NCBI GenBank assembly: GCA_018402345.1
Contig: JAGYIV010000008.1
Coordinates: 62,001-126,000 of the forward strand
Direction of reading: 5' to 3'
Origin: Terrimicrobiaceae bacterium
Lineage (GTDB): Bacteria; Verrucomicrobiota; Verrucomicrobiia; Chthoniobacterales; Terrimicrobiaceae
Length of the DNA: 64,000 nt
Under the pieces are notes generated by a model. That model was not told where the DNA came from and did not search any database. It saw only the letters and a list, made by a program, of their open reading frames with translations. The position numbers and the translations under genes are program-made. This document shows positions 8,392 to 15,838 of the stretch, one piece after another; positions within the stretch are counted from its first letter, which is position 1, and every line of letters starts with the position of its first letter.

Positions 8392-8886
8392 ATGATCGAA
8401 AAAGCCACCGTCTACCTAGAAACGACAATACCGAGTTACCTCACCGCGCGACCCTCGAACGACCTCATCACCGCCGGTGAGCAAGCCATCACGCGCGAAT
8501 GGTGGGAGCAACGCCGGACTGTATATCGATTGTTTATCTCGGAAGCGGTTGTGGAGGAAGTGAGCCGTGGAGACGCCGAGGCTTCCCGCCGGAGGCTTGA
8601 GGCGATCAATGGACTGGAAGCACTCGCGATCGACGAACCTTCGATCGAGCTTGCGGGGAAACTCCTTGAAAATGGTCTCATTCCCAAAAAAGCGGCCGCA
8701 GATGCCATCCATATCGCAGTTGCCGCAAGACATGGAGTGGATTACCTTTTGACATGGAACTGTCGGCATCTTGCGAACGCGGAAACCATCCGACAAGTCA
8801 GCCACATACTGGATCGCGAAGGATATTATGTTCCGATCATTTGCACCCCAAGAGAACTTTTCGGAAAACAAGATTATGAAGAATGA
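8392..8886 (+). CDS. PIN-domain toxin (VapC-like)
   Basis: The 164-residue protein is a PIN-fold ribonuclease-type toxin. It starts VYLETTIPSYLTARPS (first acidic residue as Glu), has FISEAVVEEVSRGD in the middle and the typical end block AADAIHIAVAARHGVDYLLTWNCRHL with the metal-binding Asp residues. The family cleaves RNA. The short downstream frame overlaps it by 11 bp and is the likely partner. The pair lies between the intact 3' end of the L,D-transpeptidase and a second, partial copy of that 3' end, which marks it as an insertion. Confidence 0.87.
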   Translation: MIEKATVYLETTIPSYLTARPSNDLITAGEQAITREWWEQRRTVYRLFISEAVVEEVSRGDAEASRRRLEAINGLEALAIDEPSIELAGKLLENGLIPKKAAADAIHIAVAARHGVDYLLTWNCRHLANAETIRQVSHILDREGYYVPIICTPRELFGKQDYEE

Positions 8887-9094
8887 AATTGTTGAGGAAG
8901 TGCGACTGCATCGAGCCGCCATCTTGGAGTCGTTCGGAGGAGACATCGGAAAAATGATGCGCGCCATGATGGCGAAGCAAGAAAGCCGCGGGCAAAAAGT
9001 CGTTACCCTTACAAATCGGGAACCCATTGTCCCAAACGCCTACCCACTCCGCAAATTCAGTTCTCCTCTGGAACAGACCACAACCGTGCGGTGA
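8876..9094 (+). CDS. Small partner protein of the PIN toxin (putative antitoxin)
   Basis: A 72-residue frame beginning MKNEIVEEVRLHRAAILESFGGDIGKMMRAMMAKQ overlaps the end of the PIN gene. Short proteins with an E(I/V)xxVRxxR...GGDxxxMxxxxxxKQ pattern commonly accompany this PIN subfamily, from memory. The last 25 residues (after VVTLTNREP) read through into what looks like junction DNA, so the natural C-terminus may have been altered when the module inserted. Antitoxin function is inferred from position only. Confidence 0.7.
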   Translation: MKNEIVEEVRLHRAAILESFGGDIGKMMRAMMAKQESRGQKVVTLTNREPIVPNAYPLRKFSSPLEQTTTVR

Positions 9095-9107
9095 CGGGAG
9101 ATAAGCC

Positions 9108-9248
9108 ATGAAAGCGAACATCGGCATGCACGCAGGCTACCTCCCGGGCTACCCGGCATCCCACGGCTGCATCCGCCTTCCCAAAGGCGCCGCCAAACGC
9201 TTCTTTGAAAACGCCCCGCTTGGAACACCCGTGAATGTCGTCCACTGA
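9108..9248 (+). pseudogene. Duplicated 3' fragment of the L,D-transpeptidase gene
   Basis: The fragment encodes 46 residues (MKANIGMHAGYLPGYPASH...) that match the end of the upstream L,D-transpeptidase, including the catalytic SHGCIRLP block. It is nearly identical at DNA level. Relative to the full gene it lacks 84 bp, with the join exactly at the 7-bp microhomology catcggc (8099-8105 and 8183-8189), and the deletion is in frame. Homology continues about 30 bp past the stop (cttgcactccg). Without signal and substrate-binding parts it cannot be an exported enzyme. Confidence 0.9.
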
Positions 9249-9296
9249 CGCCGCTTTCTTCTTGCACTCCGGGCACGCCTGCAAAACCTACACCGC

Positions 9297-10007
9297 ATGC
9301 CGCGTCTCCTTGCACTCCTGATTCCTGCGCTTCTCTCGATCCACCTCGCCGCCGCCGCCCAACCGCGCGAGGAATACATTCTGGTCAGCGGTGGCCCCTC
9401 CCTCGAGGAATGGGAAAAATACAAAGACGAACCCCATGATCGCTGGTGGGGCAATTTTATCCGAGCCGCCCGCGTCCGCATCCAGCAACTCCAAAAGGAA
9501 AAAGGCCCGCAGGTCCTCATCACCTGGCTCGTGCACAAGCCCAGCTACGCGCGCCGCGCCTCACGGCAGGACAAGACGGACCTCCTCGCCAACATCATTT
9601 CCGTCCGCGACAAATACAACATCCGGCTCGTCTGGTTCGACACCGGAGACGAACTTGTCGCCTACCTCAACAACGGCATGCCACGCGACAGCGTGAAGAT
9701 CGCGAACTTCGAATACTACGGCCACTCGAACCGCACATGCTGGATGTTCGACTACAGCAACGAAATCGACAGCGGCTCAAAAAGCTGGCTCCACGAATCG
9801 GAGCTGAAATCCATCCGCCGCGGGATTTTTGTCCGCAAGCCTTTCATCAAATCCTGGGGCTGCCACACCGCCGAAAGCATGAGCAAGGTGTGGAAGAAAG
9901 CCACCGGCACACGCATGATCGGAGCCATCGGCAAGACCGACTACGCCTATGGCCACCTGCGCGGCTGGATCCCCGCCCTCAGCAAGGGCGCCCGCTGGGG
10001 AGGTTGA
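9297..10007 (+). CDS. Secreted protein of unknown family with H...C motif pair
   Basis: This 236-residue protein has a clear signal peptide (MPRLLALLIPALLSIHLAAAAQ). The mature part has strand-helix alternation: QVLITWLVHKP, RLVWFDTGDELVAYLN, then KIANFEYYGHSN (about residue 140) and IKSWGCHTAESMS (about residue 190). A strand ending in G-H-S and a later strand ending in G-C-H about 50 residues on is the arrangement of the His-Cys dyad in clan CD cysteine peptidases (caspase/CHAT-like). I do not recognise the family, and that reading is inference. It directly follows the duplicated L,D-transpeptidase fragment. Confidence 0.7.
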   Translation: MPRLLALLIPALLSIHLAAAAQPREEYILVSGGPSLEEWEKYKDEPHDRWWGNFIRAARVRIQQLQKEKGPQVLITWLVHKPSYARRASRQDKTDLLANIISVRDKYNIRLVWFDTGDELVAYLNNGMPRDSVKIANFEYYGHSNRTCWMFDYSNEIDSGSKSWLHESELKSIRRGIFVRKPFIKSWGCHTAESMSKVWKKATGTRMIGAIGKTDYAYGHLRGWIPALSKGARWGG

Positions 10008-10046
10008 GAAAACACGATAACGATCGTTGAAAAAAAGTGGGGGAGC

Positions 10047-10128
10047 TACCGGCGGTCGGGGTCGAACCGACACTCCTTGCGGAACGCGATTTTGAGTCGC
10101 GCGCGTCTGCCAATTCCGCCACGCCGGC
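10047..10128 (-). tRNA. tRNA-Leu (CAA)
   Basis: On the minus strand the acceptor arm gccggcg pairs with cgccggt and the discriminator is A. The D arm tggcggaattggcaga is typical for leucine. The anticodon stem cgcga/tcgcg encloses ctcaaaa, giving anticodon CAA for UUG. A long variable arm (ttccgcaaggagt region) and T arm gtcggttcgaccccgac complete a class II tRNA. Confidence 0.95.
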
Positions 10129-10367
10129 TCGCAGAGAGATGTAATAAAATGGATGCCCCCCGGATTTGCAATCAGGAAAAAAACTGCTGCGCGCATTGCC
10201 CGCTTCAAAACACCAGCGCCTCGGTCGAGATGTTGCCGACATCGAAGAAGTCATCGACGGATTCGGCGATATGATTTGCTCGGCCACCGCACCATCGCTC
10301 CCGTGAAGGCGTCGATTGGCGGCCTGGCGTGTGCCTCTCATGGCCCAAGGCCGAAAAGGGGGCTTTG

Positions 10368-11135
10368 CTATCCTCGAAGAAACCCCAAGAGAGCCGCCGC
10401 ATCCTCTTTCATGGCGTCCAAGGAATCGTCACGAACAAATTCCAAATAGGCACACATTTTTTCACTGGCCGCTTCTCCTGCTGTGCGAAGGTAGTCTCGC
10501 CATTCCCCACCGGCTTCCACAAGCGGACGTCGCTCCACAGGCGATCCAATCCAGTGGAAAACATGAACGTGGCACAACTCGGGCAGAACCATTTCCAATC
10601 CCTCCACCCGGTGTTCAACACTCGTTTCCTCTCGCGGCTGCCAGTAGGTTTTGACCGCCGGGTGCTCCACCTCATCCAACAACCTCCGCGCCGCGGCATT
10701 CGAATCCATGGCCGTGTGGCGATGGTATTCCAACCCGATCAAGCAACCATGCTCGAGGGCCAGCGCGCCGATCCGTTGGATTTCACCAACCAACCGGTGA
10801 CGGTATCCAGCGTCCATCTCATCGCTCGGCCTGTTGCCGGCCCAAACCCGGATGGTGCTCGCGCCCAAGGTCAATGCGGAATCCAGCACTTCTCGAAAAT
10901 CAGGGACGCGGCATTCGGGATCCATCCGAAAATACGAACCGTAGCTGGGCGTTTCCAATCCGGCGTCCGCGCACATCTTGCGAAGCTCCTTGGCGGCAGC
11001 AAGATCCCCATGGGGACAATGAATATCGCCACCCCACTCGATTGCCTGCAGTCCCGAGGCAGCACAGGCGGAAACAATCTCAGACGCCGACAATCTCCTG
11101 AAGGTCACCGAACATAGGCCGGGAAGGATCGTCAT
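10368..11135 (-). CDS. Sugar phosphate isomerase/epimerase-like TIM-barrel protein
   Basis: The 255-residue protein belongs to the xylose isomerase-like TIM-barrel family (AP endonuclease 2 fold). Visible blocks are SEIVSACAASGLQAIEWGGDIHCPHGD near residues 18-45, STIRVWAGNRPSD near 95, LIGLEYHRHTAMDS near 134, and CHVHVFHW near 190. The conserved Glu and His residues in these strand ends normally bind a divalent metal. No signal peptide is seen. Substrate cannot be told from sequence; family members act on inositol, ketose or sugar-phosphate substrates. It is a single gene between tRNA-Leu and tRNA-Cys, both on the same strand. Confidence 0.85.
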   Translation of the reverse strand: MTILPGLCSVTFRRLSASEIVSACAASGLQAIEWGGDIHCPHGDLAAAKELRKMCADAGLETPSYGSYFRMDPECRVPDFREVLDSALTLGASTIRVWAGNRPSDEMDAGYRHRLVGEIQRIGALALEHGCLIGLEYHRHTAMDSNAAARRLLDEVEHPAVKTYWQPREETSVEHRVEGLEMVLPELCHVHVFHWIGSPVERRPLVEAGGEWRDYLRTAGEAASEKMCAYLEFVRDDSLDAMKEDAAALLGFLRG

Positions 11136-11159
11136 AAGGTGGCAACGCGAAAAAAAGTG

Positions 11160-11231
11160 AGGCGAGGGCCGGAATCGAACCGGCGAATGCAGCTTTTGCA
11201 GAGCCGTGCCTTACCACTTGGCTACCCCGCC
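11160..11231 (-). tRNA. tRNA-Cys (GCA)
   Basis: The minus strand folds with acceptor ggcgggg/cctcgcc (one G-U pair), D arm gccaagtggtaaggc, anticodon stem cggct/agctg around ctgcaaa, and T arm gccggttcgattccggc. Anticodon GCA and discriminator U are both cysteine identity features. CCA is not encoded. Confidence 0.95.
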
Positions 11232-11333
11232 GCCTTGAAAGCAAAACCTCTACACCCGGCCACGCGGAATGACAATCCCCCGATTCAAGAAATTTTCACG
11301 CGGCACGCTCTCGCACGAGCGCGGATGCTTTGC

Positions 11334-11362
11334 TTGACCCCGTCTGGAGCATCCGATAATTC
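11334..11362 (+). promoter_or_regulatory. Putative promoter of bamA
   Basis: TTGACC (11334-11339) and TAATTC (11357-11362) are separated by exactly 17 bp, a good vegetative promoter match 44 bp upstream of the bamA start. Transcription would begin at about 11368-11370. Confidence 0.5.
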
Positions 11363-11367
11363 CAACG

Positions 11368-11394
11368 CCGTCGTCGCCGTGCGGCGGTTTTTTT
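11368..11394 (+). promoter_or_regulatory. Hairpin with T run in the bamA leader
   Basis: The arms ccgtcg (11368-11373) and cggcgg (11382-11387) pair with one G-U and are followed by seven T residues. By itself it looks like an intrinsic terminator. It ends only 11 bp before the bamA ATG and begins about where the predicted transcript would start, so it may act as a 5'-end stability or attenuation element rather than as the terminator of an upstream gene. No plus-strand gene lies just upstream. Confidence 0.5.
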
Positions 11395-11405
11395 GTCCAC
11401 ATCCC

Positions 11406-13802
11406 ATGAGAATCCAACGAATGTTCTTCCGCCGCATGGCCCAGCTTCTGGCCGCTGCTTTCTTGGCCGCCACCTTGCCGCTTGAAGCCCAACTCCCCGA
11501 AGCCGAAGCCCCAATCGTCCGCGATATCGTGGTTGAAACTGTCGGCGCCCCGAGCATCTCCAAGGACCGTGTCCTCGCCAACCTCGCCACCAAGGTCGGC
11601 CAACCCTACAGCGAGCGCACCGCCGAGCAGGACGTGCGCGCCCTGTATTCCACAGGCGGCGTGTCGAACGTGCGCCTCTTCGCCGAACCTCTTGGCGACG
11701 GCGTGCGCGTCACCGTGCTCCTCCAAGGCCGCCCAGTCATCGAGGAGGTCATCATCGAAGGTGCCGCCCAGATTCCTCTGAACCGCGTCCGCAAGGAAAT
11801 CACCGTCAAACCGGGCGATGTCGTGGACGAGGAAAAAATCGAGGCCTCCCGCCAAAAAATCCTCACCCTCTACGAGGACCGCAACTACTCGGATGTCGAT
11901 GTCCAATACCGCGTTCAGGAAATCCCCGGCACCAACCGCTCCCGCGTTGTCATCGCCATTTCCGAGGGCCCGAAACTCATCGTCAAGCGCATCACCTTCG
12001 TTGGAAACGATTCGATCCTCGCCCGCGACCTGCGGAAAGCGATGAAAACAAAGCCGCTCGACATCCTCACCTTCTTCAACAAAAGCGGACGCCTCACCCC
12101 CACCCAACTCGAAGAGGACCGCGCCTCCCTCCGCTCGATCTACCAGAACCGCGGCTTCGCGGACGTCGAGATCCAAGACATCCAGACCGAACCCCTCGCC
12201 AAAGACGGCGTGGAACTCGTCGTCACTATCAAGGAAGGCACCCAATACCGCGTGAACCAAGTCATCCTCGATGGCGTGAACGTTGTGCCCGAGAGCGAGA
12301 TTTCCCGGTTCCTGAAAATGAATGCAGGCGAACTTTTCACGCCCACCGGCATGGGCGACGACATCAAGGCCGTTCGTGATTTTTACGGCACCCGCGGCTA
12401 CGTCGACACGCTCATCGTCCCCGAGGTCTTCCCCGCAGGCCCCGGCGCAGTGGACCTCTCCTACCGCATCGACGAAGGCGTCCAGTCCTACGTGAACCTC
12501 GTCAACATCCAAGGCAACACCCGCACGCAAGACCGCGTCATCCGCCGCGAACTCGCCGTCAAGCCCGGCGACGTCTACGACACCACCCTCGTCGATGTCA
12601 GCAAGAAGCGCTTGGAGAACCTCAACTACTTCTCCCGCGTGGACACCCAACCGACCGACACCATCGTGCCGGGCCGCAAGGACCTCAATGTGATCGTGGA
12701 GGAAAAACGCACCGGCTCGTTCAACTTCGGCGCGGGCTTCAGCACGATCGACAGCCTCATCGGCTTCGCGGAAATCCAACAGTCGAACTTCGACATCCTC
12801 AACTGGCCGAATCTCACCGGCGGCGGCCAGCGCTTCCGCATCCGCGCCCAATACGGCATCCTCCGCAGCGACTTTGTCGTCTCCCTCACCGAACCTTGGT
12901 TCCTCGGCTACAAACTCTCCGCTGGCGTCGAAGCCTACTACCGCAACGCGGACTTCCTCTCGGCGGTCTACGCCCAGGAAAACGCAGGCTTCGCCGTGCA
13001 AACCCGCCAACAAGTCTGGCGCGCCCTCTCCGCACGCACGGAATACCGCTTCGAGCGCGTGGTCATTTATGATGTGGGTGACGACGTCGATCCCCTTGGA
13101 AACACCGTCTTCGGCGGCTTCAGCGGCGACGGTCAAGTGGGCGATGTCATCAAGGATTCCGAGGGCACCTACTACAAGAGCGCCGTCACCGGCTCGCTCA
13201 TCTGGGACACCCGCGACAGCCTCTTCCTCACCCGCAGGGGCGAACTCCTCGAACTCACCGGCTTCGTGGGCGGAGGCTTCCTCGGCGGCGATGTCCAAGA
13301 CTACGGCGTCTCCCTCGAAGGCGCGAAATACTTCCCGCTCCCATGGGACCTCATCTTCCTCGTCAAAGGCCAACTCGCCGTGGTGGACGGCTGGGGCCCC
13401 GATCAATCCGGGGACGACGCCGGCTACGGAAATGGCGTGCCGATCTTCGACCGCCTCTACCTCGGTGGAGCGAACAACATGCGCGGCTTCAACTTCCGCG
13501 AAGTCGGCCCCGTGGATGAATTCGACAACCCCATCGGCGGCAACTCGCTCGCCTACCTCACGCTCGAGGTCACCTTCCCGATCGTCAGCCGCGTGCGCGG
13601 CGCGTTCTTCTCGGACGCCGGCTTCGTCAATGCCGACGCCTACGACTTCGGCACCTCGGGCTACAATGTGGATATCGGATTCGGTCTCCGCCTCGACCTC
13701 CCCATCGGCCCCATTCGCGTCGATTACGGTATTCCCGTTGTCTACGACACTTGGAACGGCCCCCCCGGCAAGTTCAACTTCAACATCGGCTATCAATTCT
13801 AA
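11406..13802 (+). CDS. bamA: Outer membrane protein assembly factor BamA
   Basis: The 798-residue protein has a signal peptide (FRRMAQLLAAAFLAATLPLEAQ), a series of about five POTRA domains up to roughly residue 440 (recurring strand-helix units such as IEEVIIEGAAQIP and VKRITFVGNDSI) and a C-terminal 16-strand barrel of the Omp85 type. Barrel landmarks are FDRLYLGGANNMRGFNFREVGP (the conserved VRG/F lid-loop region) and RVDYGIPV. It ends in phenylalanine as barrel proteins do. BamA inserts beta-barrel proteins into the outer membrane. I start at 11406; an in-frame ATG at 11421 is also possible, and the longer upstream frame overlaps tRNA-Cys. ompH and lpxD follow, the classic gene order. Confidence 0.96.
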   Translation: MRIQRMFFRRMAQLLAAAFLAATLPLEAQLPEAEAPIVRDIVVETVGAPSISKDRVLANLATKVGQPYSERTAEQDVRALYSTGGVSNVRLFAEPLGDGVRVTVLLQGRPVIEEVIIEGAAQIPLNRVRKEITVKPGDVVDEEKIEASRQKILTLYEDRNYSDVDVQYRVQEIPGTNRSRVVIAISEGPKLIVKRITFVGNDSILARDLRKAMKTKPLDILTFFNKSGRLTPTQLEEDRASLRSIYQNRGFADVEIQDIQTEPLAKDGVELVVTIKEGTQYRVNQVILDGVNVVPESEISRFLKMNAGELFTPTGMGDDIKAVRDFYGTRGYVDTLIVPEVFPAGPGAVDLSYRIDEGVQSYVNLVNIQGNTRTQDRVIRRELAVKPGDVYDTTLVDVSKKRLENLNYFSRVDTQPTDTIVPGRKDLNVIVEEKRTGSFNFGAGFSTIDSLIGFAEIQQSNFDILNWPNLTGGGQRFRIRAQYGILRSDFVVSLTEPWFLGYKLSAGVEAYYRNADFLSAVYAQENAGFAVQTRQQVWRALSARTEYRFERVVIYDVGDDVDPLGNTVFGGFSGDGQVGDVIKDSEGTYYKSAVTGSLIWDTRDSLFLTRRGELLELTGFVGGGFLGGDVQDYGVSLEGAKYFPLPWDLIFLVKGQLAVVDGWGPDQSGDDAGYGNGVPIFDRLYLGGANNMRGFNFREVGPVDEFDNPIGGNSLAYLTLEVTFPIVSRVRGAFFSDAGFVNADAYDFGTSGYNVDIGFGLRLDLPIGPIRVDYGIPVVYDTWNGPPGKFNFNIGYQF

Positions 13803-13845
13803 TGCCTCCCCGCCAATTCAAGCCCCGCGCTTGACCAAGGAGGCA
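13803..13845 (+). promoter_or_regulatory. Nested inverted repeat between bamA and ompH
   Basis: An outer stem (tgcctcc with ggaggca) encloses an inner stem (tcaagc with gcttga) in the 96-bp gap between the two genes. No T run follows, so it is not a normal terminator. It could adjust mRNA stability or differential expression between bamA and ompH. The palindromes are seen directly; the role is inferred. Confidence 0.45.
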
Positions 13846-13898
13846 CCCGCCGACTACACCAACATTCCGCAACTCCACTTCCCTACAGCAAAATTCAC

Positions 13899-14501
13899 AT
13901 GATCAAATCCACACTCACCATCGCAGCCATCGCCCTCAGCACCCTCGCCACCGCCCCCTTGGCCCAAGCCCAGTCCAAGATCGGCATCCTCGACATGAAC
14001 GGCATCTTCACCCAATACCACCGCACGAAGGATGCCGAGGCGAAGCTCAACGACGCCCGCGCCGCCGCCAAGACCGAACTCGACACCCGCCTCGAGACGC
14101 TCAAGAAATCGATGGACGAAATCAACAAGCTCAATGCCGATTTCGAGAAGCCCGAACTCAGCAAGGACGCCAAGGAAAAAGCCGCCCGCGCCCGCGACGA
14201 GAAGGTCGTCGAGGCCCGCAACCTTGACCGCGAGATTGCCGAATTCCGCGGCACCCGCGAACGCCAACTCCAAGAGCAATTCATTCGCATGCGCAAAGAC
14301 CTCATCGACGACATCATGAAAATCGTCACCGAGAAGGTCAAAGCCGGCGGCTACGATCTCGTCCTCGACAAGTCCGGCATGAGCATGGGCCAAGTGCCCG
14401 TGGTCCTCTACTCGAAAGAAGGCATGGATTTTACCAGCGAGATCATCGAACTCCTCAACAAGGATGCCGCGAAGACCGCAGCCCCCGCGAAGAAACAATG
14501 A
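13899..14501 (+). CDS. ompH: OmpH/Skp family periplasmic chaperone
   Basis: The 200-residue protein has a signal peptide (MIKSTLTIAAIALSTLATAPLAQAQ), then KIGILDMNGIFTQYHRTKDAE, the usual OmpH start. A long charged coiled-coil region rich in Lys/Glu/Ala/Arg (about residues 45-150) and a short strand end (YDLVLDKSGMSMGQVPVVLYS) follow. Skp-type trimers carry unfolded outer membrane proteins through the periplasm to BamA. It is slightly longer than E. coli Skp. It lies between bamA and lpxD, overlapping lpxD by 4 bp. Confidence 0.93.
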   Translation: MIKSTLTIAAIALSTLATAPLAQAQSKIGILDMNGIFTQYHRTKDAEAKLNDARAAAKTELDTRLETLKKSMDEINKLNADFEKPELSKDAKEKAARARDEKVVEARNLDREIAEFRGTRERQLQEQFIRMRKDLIDDIMKIVTEKVKAGGYDLVLDKSGMSMGQVPVVLYSKEGMDFTSEIIELLNKDAAKTAAPAKKQ

Positions 14502-15508
14502 GGCTCCGCGACCTCGCCGCGAAGGTGGGTGCGACCATCGCACCCGAAGCGGGGGACATTGAGATTTCAGGCGTCGCCTCGCTTGCCGACGCCAACCCCG
14601 GCGACCTCTCGTTTTTCGGAAATCCGAAATACATCGGTGCCCTGCGCAAATCACGTGCGAGCGCCATTTTGGTCCCTGCAGCGCTCCAAGAGCCACTCAC
14701 CCCCGTGCTCCTTACCGTCGCCGACCCGGCGGCGGCCTTTGCCGAAATCCTCCCCCTCTTCAGGCCCGCTCCCATCGAGCACCCACCAGGCATTCACCCC
14801 TCCGCCGTCGTTTCTCCCGAAGCCACCCTCGGCCCGGATTGCTCCATCGGTGCCTTCGCCGTCATCGAGGCAGGCACTCGCCTCGGCGCGCGTTGCGTTC
14901 TCGAAGCCCACACCCATGTGGGCCGCGAAACCACCCTCGGCGACGATTGCCACCTCTTTCCCCACGCCTCCGTGCGCGAACGCTGCACCATCGGCAACCG
15001 GGTCATTCTCCACAACGGCGTCGTCGTAGGCTCCGATGGCTTCGGCTATGAATTCCGCGAAGGCCGCCAGCAGAAAATCCCGCAAACCGGCACAGTTCAA
15101 ATCGACGACGATGTCGAGATCGGCGCGAATTCCGCCATCGACCGCGCCCGCTTCGGCCGCACCTGGATCCAGTGCGGCACCAAAATCGACAACCTTGTCC
15201 AGATCGGCCACAACGTTACCATCGGCAAACACTGCATCCTCTGCGCCCAAGTGGGCATCTCCGGCAGCACCCGCATCGGCGACTATGTCACCCTCGCCGG
15301 CAAAGTCGGCCTCAGCGGCCACATCGAGATCGGCGACCGCGTCATGATCGGCGCCATGTCGGGCCTCGCCAAAAACGTGCCCCCCGATACCATCATGTTC
15401 GGCGCCCCCGCCCAACCCATCCGCGAATACAAGGAAAACTACGCCCTCCTGAAAAACATCAGGAAGCTCTACACCCGCGTCAAGGAACTCGAGAAAAAGT
15501 CGACCTGA
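14498..15508 (+). CDS. lpxD: UDP-3-O-acyl-glucosamine N-acyltransferase LpxD
   Basis: The 336-residue protein has the N-terminal LpxD domain (residues 1-100; SGVASLADANPGDLSFFGNPKY) that binds the uridine nucleotide. A left-handed beta-helix of hexapeptide repeats and a C-terminal helical extension (ENYALLKNIRKLYTRVKELEKK) follow. The catalytic histidine region IDNLVQIGHNVTIG is present. It catalyses the third step of lipid A synthesis in the cytoplasm. The start ATG overlaps the ompH stop (ATGA). fabZ and lpxA, often next in other diderms, are not here; lpxA is found at 32.8 kb. Confidence 0.95.
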   Translation: MRLRDLAAKVGATIAPEAGDIEISGVASLADANPGDLSFFGNPKYIGALRKSRASAILVPAALQEPLTPVLLTVADPAAAFAEILPLFRPAPIEHPPGIHPSAVVSPEATLGPDCSIGAFAVIEAGTRLGARCVLEAHTHVGRETTLGDDCHLFPHASVRERCTIGNRVILHNGVVVGSDGFGYEFREGRQQKIPQTGTVQIDDDVEIGANSAIDRARFGRTWIQCGTKIDNLVQIGHNVTIGKHCILCAQVGISGSTRIGDYVTLAGKVGLSGHIEIGDRVMIGAMSGLAKNVPPDTIMFGAPAQPIREYKENYALLKNIRKLYTRVKELEKKST

Positions 15509-15568
15509 TCCCCTCCCTCCGGCATTTTTCATCCCCTCCAAAGCCGGACCGCCTCTGCGACAAGACCC

Positions 15569-15748
15569 CTACTTCTTTTTTGCTCTCTTCGAGCCCGAAG
15601 ACTTTTGGGACTTCTTCGAAGTAGACTTTTTAGAGCCTTTTGAAGTTGATTTTTTAGAAGTCTTCGCGGTGGATTTTTTGGATTTTTTAATTGTTTCAGG
15701 CTGGCTCCCTCCTCCGCTGGAACGCTGCGACACCCACAAATCTGCCAT
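15569..15748 (-). CDS. Small Lys/Ser-rich protein (histone H1-like tail)
   Basis: From the ATG at 15748 a 59-residue protein is read: about 20 ordinary residues (MADLWVSQRSSGGGSQPETI) followed by about 40 residues made almost only of Lys, Ser, Thr and Gly (KKSKKST, SKGSKKST and SKKSQKS blocks) ending in AKKK. A longer frame extends upstream but overlaps the coding region of the divergent TerB-domain gene and is unlikely. The composition is like histone H1-type nucleoid proteins, but also like the C-terminal tails of three secreted proteins further on (17.5, 24.5 and 26.2 kb), so it may instead be the remaining end of such a protein. No signal peptide is visible. Confidence 0.6.
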   Translation of the reverse strand: MADLWVSQRSSGGGSQPETIKKSKKSTAKTSKKSTSKGSKKSTSKKSQKSSGSKRAKKK

Positions 15749-15838
15749 GGGCGGATGTGGACCAAACGACCTGTCGGGCCGAAAGCGGTTGACTGCCGAT
15801 GATCGTTGAATAACTGATGCTACAGACTTCTGCCTGTC

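Noticed and set aside
10205-10366. Minus frame ending ANHIAESVDDFFDVGNISTEALVF
   Set aside because: The end looks protein-like but no start or family could be found; too weak to list as a gene.
11250-13796. 848-codon minus-strand frame opposite bamA
   Set aside because: Composition is Val/Glu/Asp/Ala-rich without domains. It arises from the strong third-position GC bias of bamA, whose plus-strand product is unmistakable.
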